A stretch of DNA of 64,000 nt from Tsukamurella sp. 1534 (GCF_000312385.1 NZ_HE997626.1:2392405-2456404); one strand, 5' to 3'; counted from the stretch's first letter, positions 10,453-19,224 are shown. Notes: a model not told the origin generated them from the sequence alone. Program-made: numbers and translations.

Positions 10453-11118
10453 CTTGGCGTATTCGGGGACGCGTTCCTGGCCGGTGCGTTCGGCGATCAC
10501 GTCCATGAGGCGATCGGTCGCGCGCCGGACGGAGGCCTCGTCGTCGAGGCTGGCGTCGGAGATGTCCAGCGGCGGCAGCACCTGCACCGTGACGCGGCTC
10601 TGGTGGAAGTTGGTCCGGTCGCGGTGGTCGGTGCCGGTGAGCGCGATGGGGATGATCGGGGTCCCGGTGGCCAGGGCCACCCGGACGGCACCGGTCTTGC
10701 CCTTGTAGATGCGGCCGTCGGGGGAGCGGGTGCCCTCCGGGTGGATGCCCCACGCGCCGCCCTCCTCGACGATCTTCGTGGCGGCCTCGAGCGCGGGCGC
10801 GGAGACGGATCCGCCGCGCCGGTCGACGGGGATCTGCCCCATCCCGGAGAAGAAGACCTTCTTGAACCGGCCCTTGAGCCCCGGTTCGGTGAAGTAGTCG
10901 GCCTTCGCCAGGAAGCTCACGGGCCGGCGAGCCGCCAGGACCACGTAGAACGAGTCCGAGATCGCGAGGTGGTTCGCCGCGAGGATCACGCCGCCGGTGC
11001 GGGGGATGTGGCCCCCTCCGGTGATGGCGGGGCGGCCCCAGGCCTGCAGGGCAGGGCCGATCAGCAGGTGCCGGGCCACCCGGTAGCGGAACGCGGCACG
11101 CAGGGAAGTCAGGGACAT
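10438..11118 (-). CDS. 1-acyl-sn-glycerol-3-phosphate acyltransferase (PlsC family)
   Basis: This enzyme transfers an acyl chain to lysophosphatidate or a related acceptor at the membrane. The 226-residue protein has the PlsC motifs in order: NHLAISDS (the HX4D catalytic motif), the FSGMGQIPVDR block, the substrate-binding HPEGTRSPDG, and a Pro-rich TPIIPIALTGTD. The start at 11118 (MSLTSLRAAFRYRVA) is preferred, since it gives a normal N-terminus about 45 residues ahead of HX4D; an upstream ATG would add 23 unconserved residues. It is convergent with secA1 and shares a hairpin terminator with it. Substrate specificity cannot be read from the sequence. Confidence 0.9.
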   Translation of the reverse strand: MSLTSLRAAFRYRVARHLLIGPALQAWGRPAITGGGHIPRTGGVILAANHLAISDSFYVVLAARRPVSFLAKADYFTEPGLKGRFKKVFFSGMGQIPVDRRGGSVSAPALEAATKIVEEGGAWGIHPEGTRSPDGRIYKGKTGAVRVALATGTPIIPIALTGTDHRDRTNFHQSRVTVQVLPPLDISDASLDDEASVRRATDRLMDVIAERTGQERVPEYAKKGGK

Positions 11119-11206
11119 GCTGAATGTGTACCGCGCCCGGGGCCGCGCGTTCGCGGATTCGCGGAACCTCTCACCGGGGTTGCGCATACCGGTCGGACGC
11201 GCATCG

Positions 11207-11767
11207 TCAGGCGGCCGTCGTGAACGCGACCCACCGCCACCCTCCGGCGGTCGACTCCACCCGCCCGGCCGCGGCGAGCACCCGGTCGCCCCGGCTGTAG
11301 GTGAGGAAGATCTCGGCCGCGACCTGCGGATCGCCGCGCCGAGGGCGCTGCCGGGCGGGCAGGGCGCGGGGCGCCGCGACGTGCACCCGGCCCCACGTGG
11401 TCACGGTTGCGGGTGGGCCCGCGTCGGCCAGGGCGCGGAGCACGTCGACCACCGTGCTGGTGCAGATCGCGGTGAGGTGTTTGGCGGGCCGCCGCCGGTC
11501 CAGCACCTCGAACACGGGCCGCAGCGTGGACAGCACGAAGCGGTGCGCGTCGGGGTGGACCGCGGTGATCGGGCCGGGCAGGTCCCGCGGGTCCGACGGT
11601 GCGCCGTCGGGCGGCGGCGCGATCACGGGCACGGGCGGCGCCGACCACGCCTGCCGGTCCCGCGCGAGCGGCCGCGTCGCGGGTTCCGCGCACGGCGCCC
11701 TCAGGATGGTGAACCCGTTGTGCGCCTGCGGCGCGATGTTCGTTGCCCCCATACTCGTTAGACGCAT
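11207..11767 (-). CDS. Rv3235 family protein, function unknown
   Basis: A small protein of about 186 residues, rich in Ala, Arg and Pro in the first half. The second half has a conserved compact domain (EVLDRRRPAKHLTAI, VTTWGRVHVAAPRA, AAEIFLTYSRGDRVLAAAGRVES, GGWRWVAFTTAA), the pattern of actinobacterial Rv3235-type proteins (DUF6459). No signal peptide, membrane helix or catalytic motif is visible. The start is uncertain: ATG at 11767 (MRLTSMGA) or at 11752 (MGATNIAP), and neither has a strong ribosome site. It is divergent from the WS/DGAT gene, the same arrangement as Rv3235 and tgs3 in M. tuberculosis. I assign no function. Confidence 0.75.
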   Translation of the reverse strand: MRLTSMGATNIAPQAHNGFTILRAPCAEPATRPLARDRQAWSAPPVPVIAPPPDGAPSDPRDLPGPITAVHPDAHRFVLSTLRPVFEVLDRRRPAKHLTAICTSTVVDVLRALADAGPPATVTTWGRVHVAAPRALPARQRPRRGDPQVAAEIFLTYSRGDRVLAAAGRVESTAGGWRWVAFTTAA

Positions 11768-11869
11768 CAGAGCGGCGTCAGGATCCGTCGGATCCGCGAT
11801 CGCGCGGGATTCGGCCGGGGAGTGCATCCCGTATGCTGGCGCAGAAACGGATCGCGCGGGGGAGGTGCA

Positions 11870-13273
11870 GTGAAGGGCAGGCTCGGCCAATCCGACGCGG
11901 AGTTCTACGCGCTCGAGGACTCCACGACACCGACGCACGTGGGCACGCTCGCCGTGCTGCGGCGTCCCGCCGAGGGGCTCAGCCACGAGGAGCTGCTGGC
12001 CACCATCGAGGAGCGGCTGGCGGAGGTGCCGCGGTACCGGCAGAAGGTGCGGAGCGTGCCCCTGGGGATCGCGCGCCCGGTGTGGGTGGAGGACCGCGAC
12101 TTCGACATCACCTATCACGTGCGGGTGTCCGCGGTGCCCCAGCCGGGCAGCGACGATCAGCTGCACGACCTGGTGGCGCGCCTGAACTCGCGTCCGCTCG
12201 ACAAGGAGCGTCCGCTGTGGGAGGTCTACCTCATCGAGGGGCTGGCCGAGGACCGGATCGCGGTGTTCACCAAGACCCATCTCGCGCTGGTCGACGGCCG
12301 TGCCAACGTGGACCTGATGCAGCTGCTGCTCACGTCCGAGCCGCGGCGGCCGGAGCCGCCGGACGACCTGTGGATGGGGCAGCACGAGCCCAGCGACGGG
12401 GAGCTGGTGATGGGCGCGGTCATCGACATGCTGTCCCGGCCCAAGCGCACGGCGTCGATGATCCAGGGCATGGTCGGTGAGGTCGCCGAGTCGATCACGG
12501 GCCTGCAGGAGAACGCGGCCGACGTGATCGAGCGCGCGTCCAGCCTGGTGCGGGCCCGTACGGCGGTGGCCCCGGTGCGCTCGCTCAACGTGCCCATCTC
12601 GCGCAGCCGGCGGTTCGCGGTGGCGTCGATGGATCTCGCGGAGTTCCGGCGGCTGCGCGCGGCGTTCGGCTGCACGGTGAACGACCTGCTGCTGTCGGTG
12701 GTCGCGGGCGGCCTGCGCACCTGGCTGATCTCGCGCGGCGAGCCGATCAGCGCGGGCACCGAGGTACGGGTGTTGGAGCCGATCGCCGTGGACGACGTGG
12801 GCCTGGGCGTGGGGGAGCAGGTGCGCGCGTACGTCGTGCGGCTGCCGGTCGCCGAGGGCAACGCGGTGGTCCGGATGCGGCAGATCGCGCACGCCGCGGC
12901 CGCGCAGGTGGATCGCAACCGGCAGGTGGCGGCGCGAGCGCTGGCGACGAGCGGTGGGTTCACCCCGACCACGCTGCACGCGTTGGGCGCCCGGACGGCG
13001 ATGAGCGTGTCGCCGCGCTCGTTCAACATCCTCGTCACCAACGCGCCGGGCCCGCAGGCGCCGGTGTATCTCGCGGGCGCCGAGGTGCTGCACGTGTACC
13101 CCGTGGCTCCGCTCATCGCGAACCAGGTGGTGTCCATCGGGATCACGTCGTACAACGGAAAGGTGTACATCGGTCTCAATGCGGACCGGGACGGGATGTG
13201 GGACGTGATCTCCATGACCGAGTTCTTGTACGAGGCGCTCGACGAGCTCGCGGCGTCCGCGAAAGGGGAGTAG
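11870..13273 (+). CDS. WS/DGAT-type acyltransferase with altered active-site motif
   Basis: Members of this family make triacylglycerol or wax esters from diacylglycerol or alcohols and acyl-CoA. The 467-residue protein has the N-terminal half with YHVRVSAVPQPG, PLWEVYLIEGL, the C-terminal half with FGCTVNDLLLSVVAGGLRTWL (the usual ND motif), and the family's terminal ITSYNGKVYIGLNADRD. The catalytic HHxxxDG motif, however, reads THLALVDG: the first His is kept and the second, usually the catalytic base, is Leu. The GTG at 11870 follows a perfect GGAGG. It abuts the next gene with no gap. Position matches tgs3 (Rv3234c/Rv3233c). It may be non-catalytic or use altered chemistry. Confidence 0.85.
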   Translation: MKGRLGQSDAEFYALEDSTTPTHVGTLAVLRRPAEGLSHEELLATIEERLAEVPRYRQKVRSVPLGIARPVWVEDRDFDITYHVRVSAVPQPGSDDQLHDLVARLNSRPLDKERPLWEVYLIEGLAEDRIAVFTKTHLALVDGRANVDLMQLLLTSEPRRPEPPDDLWMGQHEPSDGELVMGAVIDMLSRPKRTASMIQGMVGEVAESITGLQENAADVIERASSLVRARTAVAPVRSLNVPISRSRRFAVASMDLAEFRRLRAAFGCTVNDLLLSVVAGGLRTWLISRGEPISAGTEVRVLEPIAVDDVGLGVGEQVRAYVVRLPVAEGNAVVRMRQIAHAAAAQVDRNRQVAARALATSGGFTPTTLHALGARTAMSVSPRSFNILVTNAPGPQAPVYLAGAEVLHVYPVAPLIANQVVSIGITSYNGKVYIGLNADRDGMWDVISMTEFLYEALDELAASAKGE

Positions 13274-13837
13274 ATGACGGTCCGGGTGTTCGTGCCCTCC
13301 ACGCTCGCCGGGTTGCAGGCCCTGCAGGCCGACGGTGTGCTGTTCCCGTTGGGCGGCACCGTCTTCGGGGTGACTCCCACCCTGCGGGAGGCGTACACCT
13401 CGGGTGACGACGAGGAGCTCGCCGAGGCCGCGATGCGGCACGCGGCCAGGGCCTCGCTGCGTCTGCTGTCCGTCGACGCGGACGACGAATCCGACGGTGC
13501 GCCCGATGTTTCCGGCACGGAGGGGCCGGATGCGGCTGGGGCCGAGCCCGATCCGATCCGCCGCGTGGTGATCACCGCCGACGTGGCCGCCGCGAAGGAG
13601 CGTCCCGACCTCGACGACGCGGTGCTCAAGGTGACCGAGCCGATCCGGCTGCAGGACGTGATCGCGGTGCACGTGGACGTCTCCGAGGCCGAGGACGCGG
13701 TGACCCGCGCCGCGCAACTGGTGGACGCGGCCGATCTGGGCGACGAGGACGCGGAGCTCGCGGTGGGCGATGCGGAGGACCACGATCTCGCCTGGTACGC
13801 CACCCAGGAGCTGCCGTTCCTGCTCGAGCTTCTCTGA
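13274..13837 (+). CDS. DUF6912 (Rv3231c-like) protein
   Basis: A 187-residue acidic cytosolic protein: MTVRVFVPSTLAGLQALQADG at the start, then an Asp/Glu/Pro-rich variable loop around residues 75-100, and a conserved second half (RRVVITADVAAAKERPDLDDAVLKVTEPIRLQDVIAVHVD) ending with HDLAWYATQELPFLLELL. This is the pattern of an uncharacterised actinobacterial family found at this locus (Rv3231c). It starts directly after the WS/DGAT stop, so the two are co-transcribed and possibly coupled. No catalytic motif is visible; the function is unknown. Confidence 0.8.
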   Translation: MTVRVFVPSTLAGLQALQADGVLFPLGGTVFGVTPTLREAYTSGDDEELAEAAMRHAARASLRLLSVDADDESDGAPDVSGTEGPDAAGAEPDPIRRVVITADVAAAKERPDLDDAVLKVTEPIRLQDVIAVHVDVSEAEDAVTRAAQLVDAADLGDEDAELAVGDAEDHDLAWYATQELPFLLELL

Positions 13838-13859
13838 GCGGGCGTTGGGCTCTCCTGCG

Positions 13860-14453
13860 GTGACCGCCTCCACACAGCCCAGGGTGTTCACCACCGTCGT
13901 GGTCACCGCCGTGGTGACGGGCCTGCTCGCGCTGTCGATCCTGTTCGCGGTCCTGTGGAACGGGAGCCGGACCGAGCTCGACGGGCTCGAGCGGGACGCG
14001 GCCGACAGGGCGCGGGCCGAGCAGGTGGCGGCCGATTACGCCGTGGCGGTGGCGACGATCGACTACCGCGACCCGGCGCCGTGGCGCGCTGCGATGGTCG
14101 CGGGCGTGACGCCCGAACTCAAGGCGAGGCTCGAGGCCGCGGTCGGCACCATGAACCAGGTCCTGCAGCCGATGCAGTGGGTTTCGACGGCCACCCTCGA
14201 CGACGCGGTGACGACGTCCGTGGACGGGGACGTGTTCACCGTGAGCGTCTACCTGGGGGTGGAGAGGTCGACGGTGCGCGGCGCGGGCCGCGACCCCGGC
14301 GAGACGGTGTACACGATCACGCTCGACCGCAGCCGCGACTGGATCATCACCGGCGTGGGATCGCCGCTCACGTCGATGCTCTCGTCGGGGCCGCAGCAGC
14401 CGGCGCCGGCGACCGCACCGTCGGCCGTGCCGTCGCCCGCGCCGGGCGGCTGA
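13860..14453 (+). CDS. Mce-associated-type single-pass membrane protein
   Basis: The 197-residue protein has a short N-terminal cytoplasmic part, one transmembrane helix (about residues 8-32, VFTTVVVTAVVTGLLALSILFAVLW), then a coiled or helical stretch and a small extracytoplasmic alpha+beta domain (RAEQVAADYAVAVATIDYRDPAPWRAAMVAGVTPELK) typical of the Mce-associated/DUF fold, and a Pro/Ala tail. The GTG at 13860 is the best start; a TTG at 13845 is an alternative. It follows the DUF6912 gene by 22 nt, probably in the same operon. The role is unknown; related proteins accompany Mce transporters, but no Mce genes are in this window. Confidence 0.7.
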   Translation: MTASTQPRVFTTVVVTAVVTGLLALSILFAVLWNGSRTELDGLERDAADRARAEQVAADYAVAVATIDYRDPAPWRAAMVAGVTPELKARLEAAVGTMNQVLQPMQWVSTATLDDAVTTSVDGDVFTVSVYLGVERSTVRGAGRDPGETVYTITLDRSRDWIITGVGSPLTSMLSSGPQQPAPATAPSAVPSPAPGG

Positions 14454-14491
14454 GGGCCCGGACGGCGGGCGCCGAGGTGGGGCGAAGATCG

Positions 14492-14540
14492 TGGGACAAG
14501 TTCACTGGAATTGTCCCATCGGGTGGCGGCGATCTAGTCT
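14492..14540 (+). promoter_or_regulatory. Promoter and palindromic operator of the FNR/ferredoxin reductase gene
   Basis: A 27-bp palindrome (TGGGACAA at 14492-14499, TTGTCCCA at 14511-14518, with an inner TTC...GAA pair) overlaps a promoter: -35 TTGTCC at 14511-14516, an 18-nt spacer, -10 TAGTCT at 14535-14540. The -10 ends 7 nt before the ATG, so the transcript may be leaderless. The right operator half is the -35 box, so a bound repressor would block RNA polymerase. The same 27-bp architecture precedes the desaturase gene at 19326. Confidence 0.65.
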
Positions 14541-14547
14541 CAGCTGC

Positions 14548-15693
14548 ATGAGCAATTCATTCCGCGCCCTCCGTGATTGGCTCGAGGCCCCGGCCAAGAA
14601 CGTGTCCGCCGAGCATCCGCGCACCAACCTGGTGCGTGGCGCCGTGGCGCGGCTGACCACCCCGCTGCTCCCCGACGACTACCTGCACCTGATCAATCCC
14701 CTGTGGTCGGCGCGCGAGCTGCGCGGCAAGATCGTCAAGGTGCAGCAGGAGACCGACGAGTCGGTCACCCTCACCATCGAGACCGGCTGGGGCTTCAACA
14801 CCAAGTACGAGGCCGGCCAGTACGTGGGCATCGGCGTCCTGGTGGGCGGCAAGTGGACGTGGCGCTCGTACTCCCTGACGTCCGTGCCGGACATGGGGCA
14901 CGGACGCGGCCCGCGCTTGGTGTCGATCACCGTCAAGGCGATGTCGGAGGGCTTCCTCTCGAACCATCTGGTCAGCGGCGTCTCCGAGGGCACGATCGTG
15001 CGCCTGCAGGCACCGTCGGGCGATTTCACGCTCCCGAACCCCCTACCTCCGAAGGTCCTGTTCCTCACCGCGGGCAGCGGTATCACGCCCGTCATGGCCA
15101 TGCTGCGCACGCTGGAGCGGCGCGGCATCCCCGCGTCCACCGACGTCATCGCCGTGCACTCGGCTCCGAACGCCGAGTCCGCGCTGTTCCGCGACGAACT
15201 GGAGGCGTTCGACGCGAACCACCCGAACGTGCACGTGCAGCTGCGCTACACGCGCGACGTGGGTCGGCTGACCCCGGAGAACATCGGCGAGGCCGTCCCG
15301 GACTGGCAGGACCGGCAGACCTGGATCTGCGGGCCCGGCGTCTTCCTCAACGACATGGAGACCGCCTGGAAGGACCGCGGCATCGAGTCGCGCCTGCACC
15401 AGGAGCGGTTCACTGTGGAGCGCGCCGACGTCTCGGCGTCGGGCGGCGACGTCACCTTCCTCAAGGCCGGCAAGACCACCGAGGTCGACGGTGCCACCAC
15501 CCTCCTGGAGGCCGGAGAGGCCGCGGGCGTGCAGATGCCGTTCGGTTGCCGGATGGGCATCTGCCAGACCTGTGTGGTGCAGCTGGCCGACGGCCAGGTG
15601 CGCGATCTTCGCAGCGGCGACCTGCACACCGAGGGGGAGCGCATCCAGACCTGCATCTCCGTCGCGGTGGGGGATTGCACACTCGACGTTTAG
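14548..15693 (+). CDS. Ferredoxin reductase (FAD/NADPH domain plus 2Fe-2S domain), desaturase electron donor
   Basis: The 381-residue protein passes electrons from NAD(P)H through FAD and a plant-type 2Fe-2S cluster. Visible elements are the FAD-binding barrel (WRSYSLTSVPD), the nucleotide domain (LTAGSGITPVMAMLRTL, WICGPGVFLNDME), and a C-terminal ferredoxin with cluster cysteines in FGCRMGICQTCVVQ and the distal QTCIS. In M. tuberculosis Rv3230c has this position and is the reductase partner of the stearoyl-CoA desaturase DesA3 (Rv3229c). The following gene here is a DesA3-type desaturase, so the same pairing is expected. The ATG at 14548 lies just after a -10 box. Confidence 0.93.
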   Translation: MSNSFRALRDWLEAPAKNVSAEHPRTNLVRGAVARLTTPLLPDDYLHLINPLWSARELRGKIVKVQQETDESVTLTIETGWGFNTKYEAGQYVGIGVLVGGKWTWRSYSLTSVPDMGHGRGPRLVSITVKAMSEGFLSNHLVSGVSEGTIVRLQAPSGDFTLPNPLPPKVLFLTAGSGITPVMAMLRTLERRGIPASTDVIAVHSAPNAESALFRDELEAFDANHPNVHVQLRYTRDVGRLTPENIGEAVPDWQDRQTWICGPGVFLNDMETAWKDRGIESRLHQERFTVERADVSASGGDVTFLKAGKTTEVDGATTLLEAGEAAGVQMPFGCRMGICQTCVVQLADGQVRDLRSGDLHTEGERIQTCISVAVGDCTLDV

Positions 15694-15722
15694 GTCATCT
15701 GACCTGGGGTTCGTCACATCCG

Positions 15723-15762
15723 TTGACAACCTACGAGGCCGTAACTTACGGTTGCGTAGGTT
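15723..15762 (+). promoter_or_regulatory. Promoter with nested palindromes upstream of first desaturase
   Basis: TTGACA (15723-15728) and TTACGG or TACGGT (15746-15752) give a sigma70-type promoter with 17-18 nt spacing. Two palindromes are nested in it: an outer pair AACCTACG (15728-15735) / CGTAGGTT (15755-15762) and an inner perfect CCGTAA-C-TTACGG (15739-15751). They cover the spacer, the -10 and the start region, as expected for a repressor operator. It differs in sequence from the TGGGAC...GTCCCA operators nearby, so a second regulator is likely. Confidence 0.6.
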
Positions 15763-15799
15763 AGACGGATCTGAGACCGACCACGAAGGACGGCCCCGC

Positions 15800-17059
15800 A
15801 TGGCGATCACCGACATCCCCGAGTACGCGCACCTCACCGAGGCCGACGTCGAGACCCTGGGCGCCGAGCTCGACGCCATCCGGCGCGACATCGAGGCGGT
15901 CCGCGGCGAGGCGGACGTGCGCTACCTGCAGCGCACCATCGCCGCCCAGCGGGGCCTCGAGGTGGCCGGCCGGCTGATGCTGCTCGGCGCGCACAAGCGC
16001 GGATTCTGGTGGGGCTCGGCGGTGTCGCTCGGCGTCGCGAAGATCGTCGAGAACATGGAGCTCGGGCACAACATCATGCACGGGCAGTGGGACTGGATGA
16101 ACGATCCGGAGGTCCACTCGACCACGTGGGAGTGGGACAACGCCGGCACCTCGCGGCTGTGGAAGCACACCCACAACTACGTGCACCACAAGTACACCAA
16201 CGTCCTCGACATGGACGACGACGTGGGCTACAAGACGCTCCGGGTCACCCGCGATCAGCCGTGGACCCCGTTCAACGCCGGAAACCTGGTCTACAACACG
16301 CTTCTCATGATGCTGTTCGAGTACGGCGTGGCCATCCAGCACCTGGAGATCGGCCGCGCGGTGCAGAAGTGGAACAAGCCCTGGTACGACCAGGAGAAGT
16401 TCAAGGCCGACGCCTCGGACGTGGGCCGTAAGATCGGCCGGCAGGTGCTCAAGGACTACGTGGCGGCGCCCGTCGTGGGAATCCCGTTGGGCGGCAAGCG
16501 CGGCTGGCGCAAGGCCCTCACCGCCACCCTGACGGCGAACGTGATCCGCAACGTGTGGACCAACGCGGTCATCTTCTGCGGGCACTTCCCCGACGGTGCC
16601 GAGAAGTTCACCAAGCAGGACGTGGACAACGAGACCCAGGCCGAGTGGTACCTGCGCCAGATGCTGGGCAGCGCCAACCTCTCGGGCGGCCCCGTGATCG
16701 ACTTCCTCTCGGGCAACCTGAGCTACCAGATCGAGCACCACCTGTTCCCGGACCTGCCGTCGAACCGGTTGGCGGAGATCGGCGTTCGCGTGCGTGCGCT
16801 GTGCGAGAAGTACGACCTGCCGTACACCATCGGCCCGCTGCACGTGCAGTACTACAAGTCCTGGCGGACCATCGCCAAGCTGTCGCTGCCGGACAAGTAC
16901 CTGCGCGACACCGCCGACGACGCGCCGGAGACGGCGAGCGAGGCGATGTTCGCGGGCACCGAATACGCCCAGCCGCGGGTCGACGAGGGGACCGGCCGGC
17001 GATTCGGCCTCAAGGCGGCCCGCGCCGCCGTGCACGCGGCGCGCCGCCGCCGCGCCTGA
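15800..17059 (+). CDS. Membrane fatty acyl-CoA desaturase, DesA3 type (paralogue 1)
   Basis: Integral membrane di-iron desaturases put a double bond into acyl-CoA with O2 and electrons from a reductase. The 419-residue protein has the three His boxes: H90-NIM-H94, H123-T-H125...H129-H130 (HTHNYVHHKY) and QIEH313H314. Hydrophobic segments surround them, notably NLVYNTLLMMLFEYGVAI. The Ala/Arg-rich C-terminus is variable. The gene follows the FNR/ferredoxin reductase by about 100 nt, the Rv3230c-Rv3229c order, so it is the likely orthologue of desA3. A closely similar N-terminus (AITDI-EYAHL) recurs in the two paralogues downstream. Confidence 0.9.
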   Translation: MAITDIPEYAHLTEADVETLGAELDAIRRDIEAVRGEADVRYLQRTIAAQRGLEVAGRLMLLGAHKRGFWWGSAVSLGVAKIVENMELGHNIMHGQWDWMNDPEVHSTTWEWDNAGTSRLWKHTHNYVHHKYTNVLDMDDDVGYKTLRVTRDQPWTPFNAGNLVYNTLLMMLFEYGVAIQHLEIGRAVQKWNKPWYDQEKFKADASDVGRKIGRQVLKDYVAAPVVGIPLGGKRGWRKALTATLTANVIRNVWTNAVIFCGHFPDGAEKFTKQDVDNETQAEWYLRQMLGSANLSGGPVIDFLSGNLSYQIEHHLFPDLPSNRLAEIGVRVRALCEKYDLPYTIGPLHVQYYKSWRTIAKLSLPDKYLRDTADDAPETASEAMFAGTEYAQPRVDEGTGRRFGLKAARAAVHAARRRRA

Positions 17060-17082
17060 GCCTGTTGATCTGATCGGCGACG

Positions 17083-19083
17083 TCACCGACGTCCAGGACC
17101 GCCCGTGACCGTCGGGATCAGGCGGTCCGTGCTCCCCGTCGTGGGTCCCGCACTAGAAGGGCGGGGGTTCGGGTTCGGTGTTCGGGACGAATTCGACGCC
17201 CTGTTCCTCGGCTTGCTTGCGTTGGCGTTCCAGTTCCTTCCGTAGTCGTTCTTCGGCGCGTTTCTTGGCCTTCTCGAGTCGGATGCGGCGGTTGCGGGTG
17301 CGTTCGTCGCGGCGTTGTTGGGCGCGGTGTTCGGCGTGGGTGTCGAGGGTCTCCGGCTGAGGCGGCTCTTCTGACTCGATTCGGGCAGGGGGTCCCAGAT
17401 CAGCTTCCCGAGACCGGGGAGGATGTCGTGGGCGGCGCCGGGTGGGGTGAGCCAGATACCGCCGGCAGGGTGGTGCCATTCGACGGTGCCGTCGTCGAGG
17501 ATGTCGGACAGCCATCCGGTTTCGGTTTTGATGCGATGGTGGAATCCGCAGAGCGGTACCAGGTTCCCGGGGCCGTGTTTCCCGCCGACCGTTGTCCGGC
17601 CGCCGCGGGCTGGATTCTTGTGGTCGTATTCGGCGACGTGGTCGGCCTGGCAACGGGTGGACGGCACGCTGCAGCCGGGGAACACGCACGTCGGATACGT
17701 CAACCGCATCACCAGGAGTTGATATTGGGTGGGTGTGTACCCGGACGCTCCGGTGATGTGGATATCGCCGGTGGCGGGGTCGCGTTTGCCGAGGGCCCGG
17801 ATGGTGGTGTCGCACTCGGCGATCAGATCGTTCGCCTGCTCCGCGGTGACCGGCCCGGAGATCCCGAGTTCGTCGCACACCACATACGCCGCGCCCGACG
17901 AGTCCGAGGATGCCGGCTCAGGAGGCAGCCCGGGGTCGGTCGACCCGCGAGATTCATGCGCCGCAGGCGAAGTCGGCGGAGACGCCGCGGGAGATGCAGG
18001 CGAGTCCGGCGGAGATACCGCGGGAGACGTACCCGAGTCGCCGGAGACGATGTCCTCGGTTACGGATCCGTCGTCCGCATCGGAGGTGTCTTCGGTGGCG
18101 GATGGCTCGTCGAACAGGGTGATCACGCCATCGACCGCAGCAGTGGCGGCGGGCTGGGGTTCGGCTGCGGCGGCATCCGGTGGGCGGAGGTCGGATTCGT
18201 TGAGGAGGATCAGTGCCAGGGCTTTCACTTCCGATGCCACGGCCGCCGTGCGGGGTTTGCGTTCCTTGAACCGGCAGGCATCGTCGGAGCATTGGCAGCC
18301 GAGGGTCTCGTAGCCCTCGATCAACGCCGCATGCGCGGCGACCTGCCGCTCACCCAGCGTGCGCGGATCCTTCCGGCAGGTGGTCTTCAGCATGTCCGCA
18401 AGCAAACCGGCGAACCGGATCCCGTCCGCCTTCGGGATGATCGCTTCGACATCGACCGTGCCGTCCGCCCGCGCATGCATGTCGATCCCGAAGCGGGGCT
18501 TCTTCTCCGGAACCTGCGGCACGGCATCGATGTCGATCCGCACCAGGATCTGCTTCGCGGCCTCCTCCACCGCCGCCGCGGTCACCGCGACATCCGGATC
18601 GGTGAGCGTACCCGCGAGCCAGGCGGCCATGCGGACGTCGAACTCGTGGAGCACGCGATCGTCGATGATCGCCGACGCATACCGCAACACCGCGTACAGC
18701 TGCTGGTTCGTCACCACGCCGGTGGCGCAGACCGCGAACACACGGGGCAACCGCTCCCGCAGATCCAGACCACGATGCACCGCCGCCGAGGCGCCGCCCC
18801 GCCCCACCTGCAGCACCGCACCCACCTCCGCGACCAACTCGTCCCAATCCCCGACGAACCGGCGGTCGGACTCGGTACGGCATCGTCGGGCATCGTCACT
18901 GACGGCGAACAGCTGGGAGAGCACGGCGTGTTTGCGGGCTTCGAGCCGGTTGGCCTCGACCATGACGTCACGGAGGTCGGCCAGCAACGCGCCCGCGTCC
19001 AGCTCGGCGACGCCCGCGAACTCGGGCGGTAGCGGCCGGTGGACCGCCCTCCCGAGTTCGAATGCATCACCTGATGTGCTCAT
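17083..19083 (-). CDS. DUF222 / HNH endonuclease-domain protein, probable C-terminal frameshift
   Basis: The 666-residue frame has an N-terminal DUF222 region, a low-complexity Ser/Pro/Asp linker (around residues 325-395) and an HNH nuclease domain (CVFPGCSVPSTRCQADHV, then GNLVPLCGFHHRIK). Such genes occur in many copies in mycolic-acid actinobacteria and are thought to be nuclease-like selfish or recombination-linked elements. After DPLPE (near 17385) this frame degenerates into Ser/Asn/Pro-rich sequence, whereas the neighbouring frame continues as EEPPQPETLDTHAEHRAQQ and ends at 17153 with VEFVPNTEPEPPPF, a normal family C-terminus. A one-base indel in the C-run is likely. The gene sits between two desaturase paralogues and breaks the ancestral order. 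Confidence 0.8.
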   Translation of the reverse strand: MSTSGDAFELGRAVHRPLPPEFAGVAELDAGALLADLRDVMVEANRLEARKHAVLSQLFAVSDDARRCRTESDRRFVGDWDELVAEVGAVLQVGRGGASAAVHRGLDLRERLPRVFAVCATGVVTNQQLYAVLRYASAIIDDRVLHEFDVRMAAWLAGTLTDPDVAVTAAAVEEAAKQILVRIDIDAVPQVPEKKPRFGIDMHARADGTVDVEAIIPKADGIRFAGLLADMLKTTCRKDPRTLGERQVAAHAALIEGYETLGCQCSDDACRFKERKPRTAAVASEVKALALILLNESDLRPPDAAAAEPQPAATAAVDGVITLFDEPSATEDTSDADDGSVTEDIVSGDSGTSPAVSPPDSPASPAASPPTSPAAHESRGSTDPGLPPEPASSDSSGAAYVVCDELGISGPVTAEQANDLIAECDTTIRALGKRDPATGDIHITGASGYTPTQYQLLVMRLTYPTCVFPGCSVPSTRCQADHVAEYDHKNPARGGRTTVGGKHGPGNLVPLCGFHHRIKTETGWLSDILDDGTVEWHHPAGGIWLTPPGAAHDILPGLGKLIWDPLPESSQKSRLSRRPSTPTPNTAPNNAATNAPATAASDSRRPRNAPKNDYGRNWNANASKPRNRASNSSRTPNPNPRPSSAGPTTGSTDRLIPTVTGGPGRR

Positions 19084-19224
19084 GCATTCGATAATACTCT
19101 TCTTTCTCGAACATAGCTGCACAACATGTGCTGAGTTTTCGCACGTCGCGGCGGGTATCATCGGTGGATCGGCGCCGCGCGCCGCGGCGGCCGCGGGCGG
19201 CGGTTCTGTGACGTGCGCCTCCGC

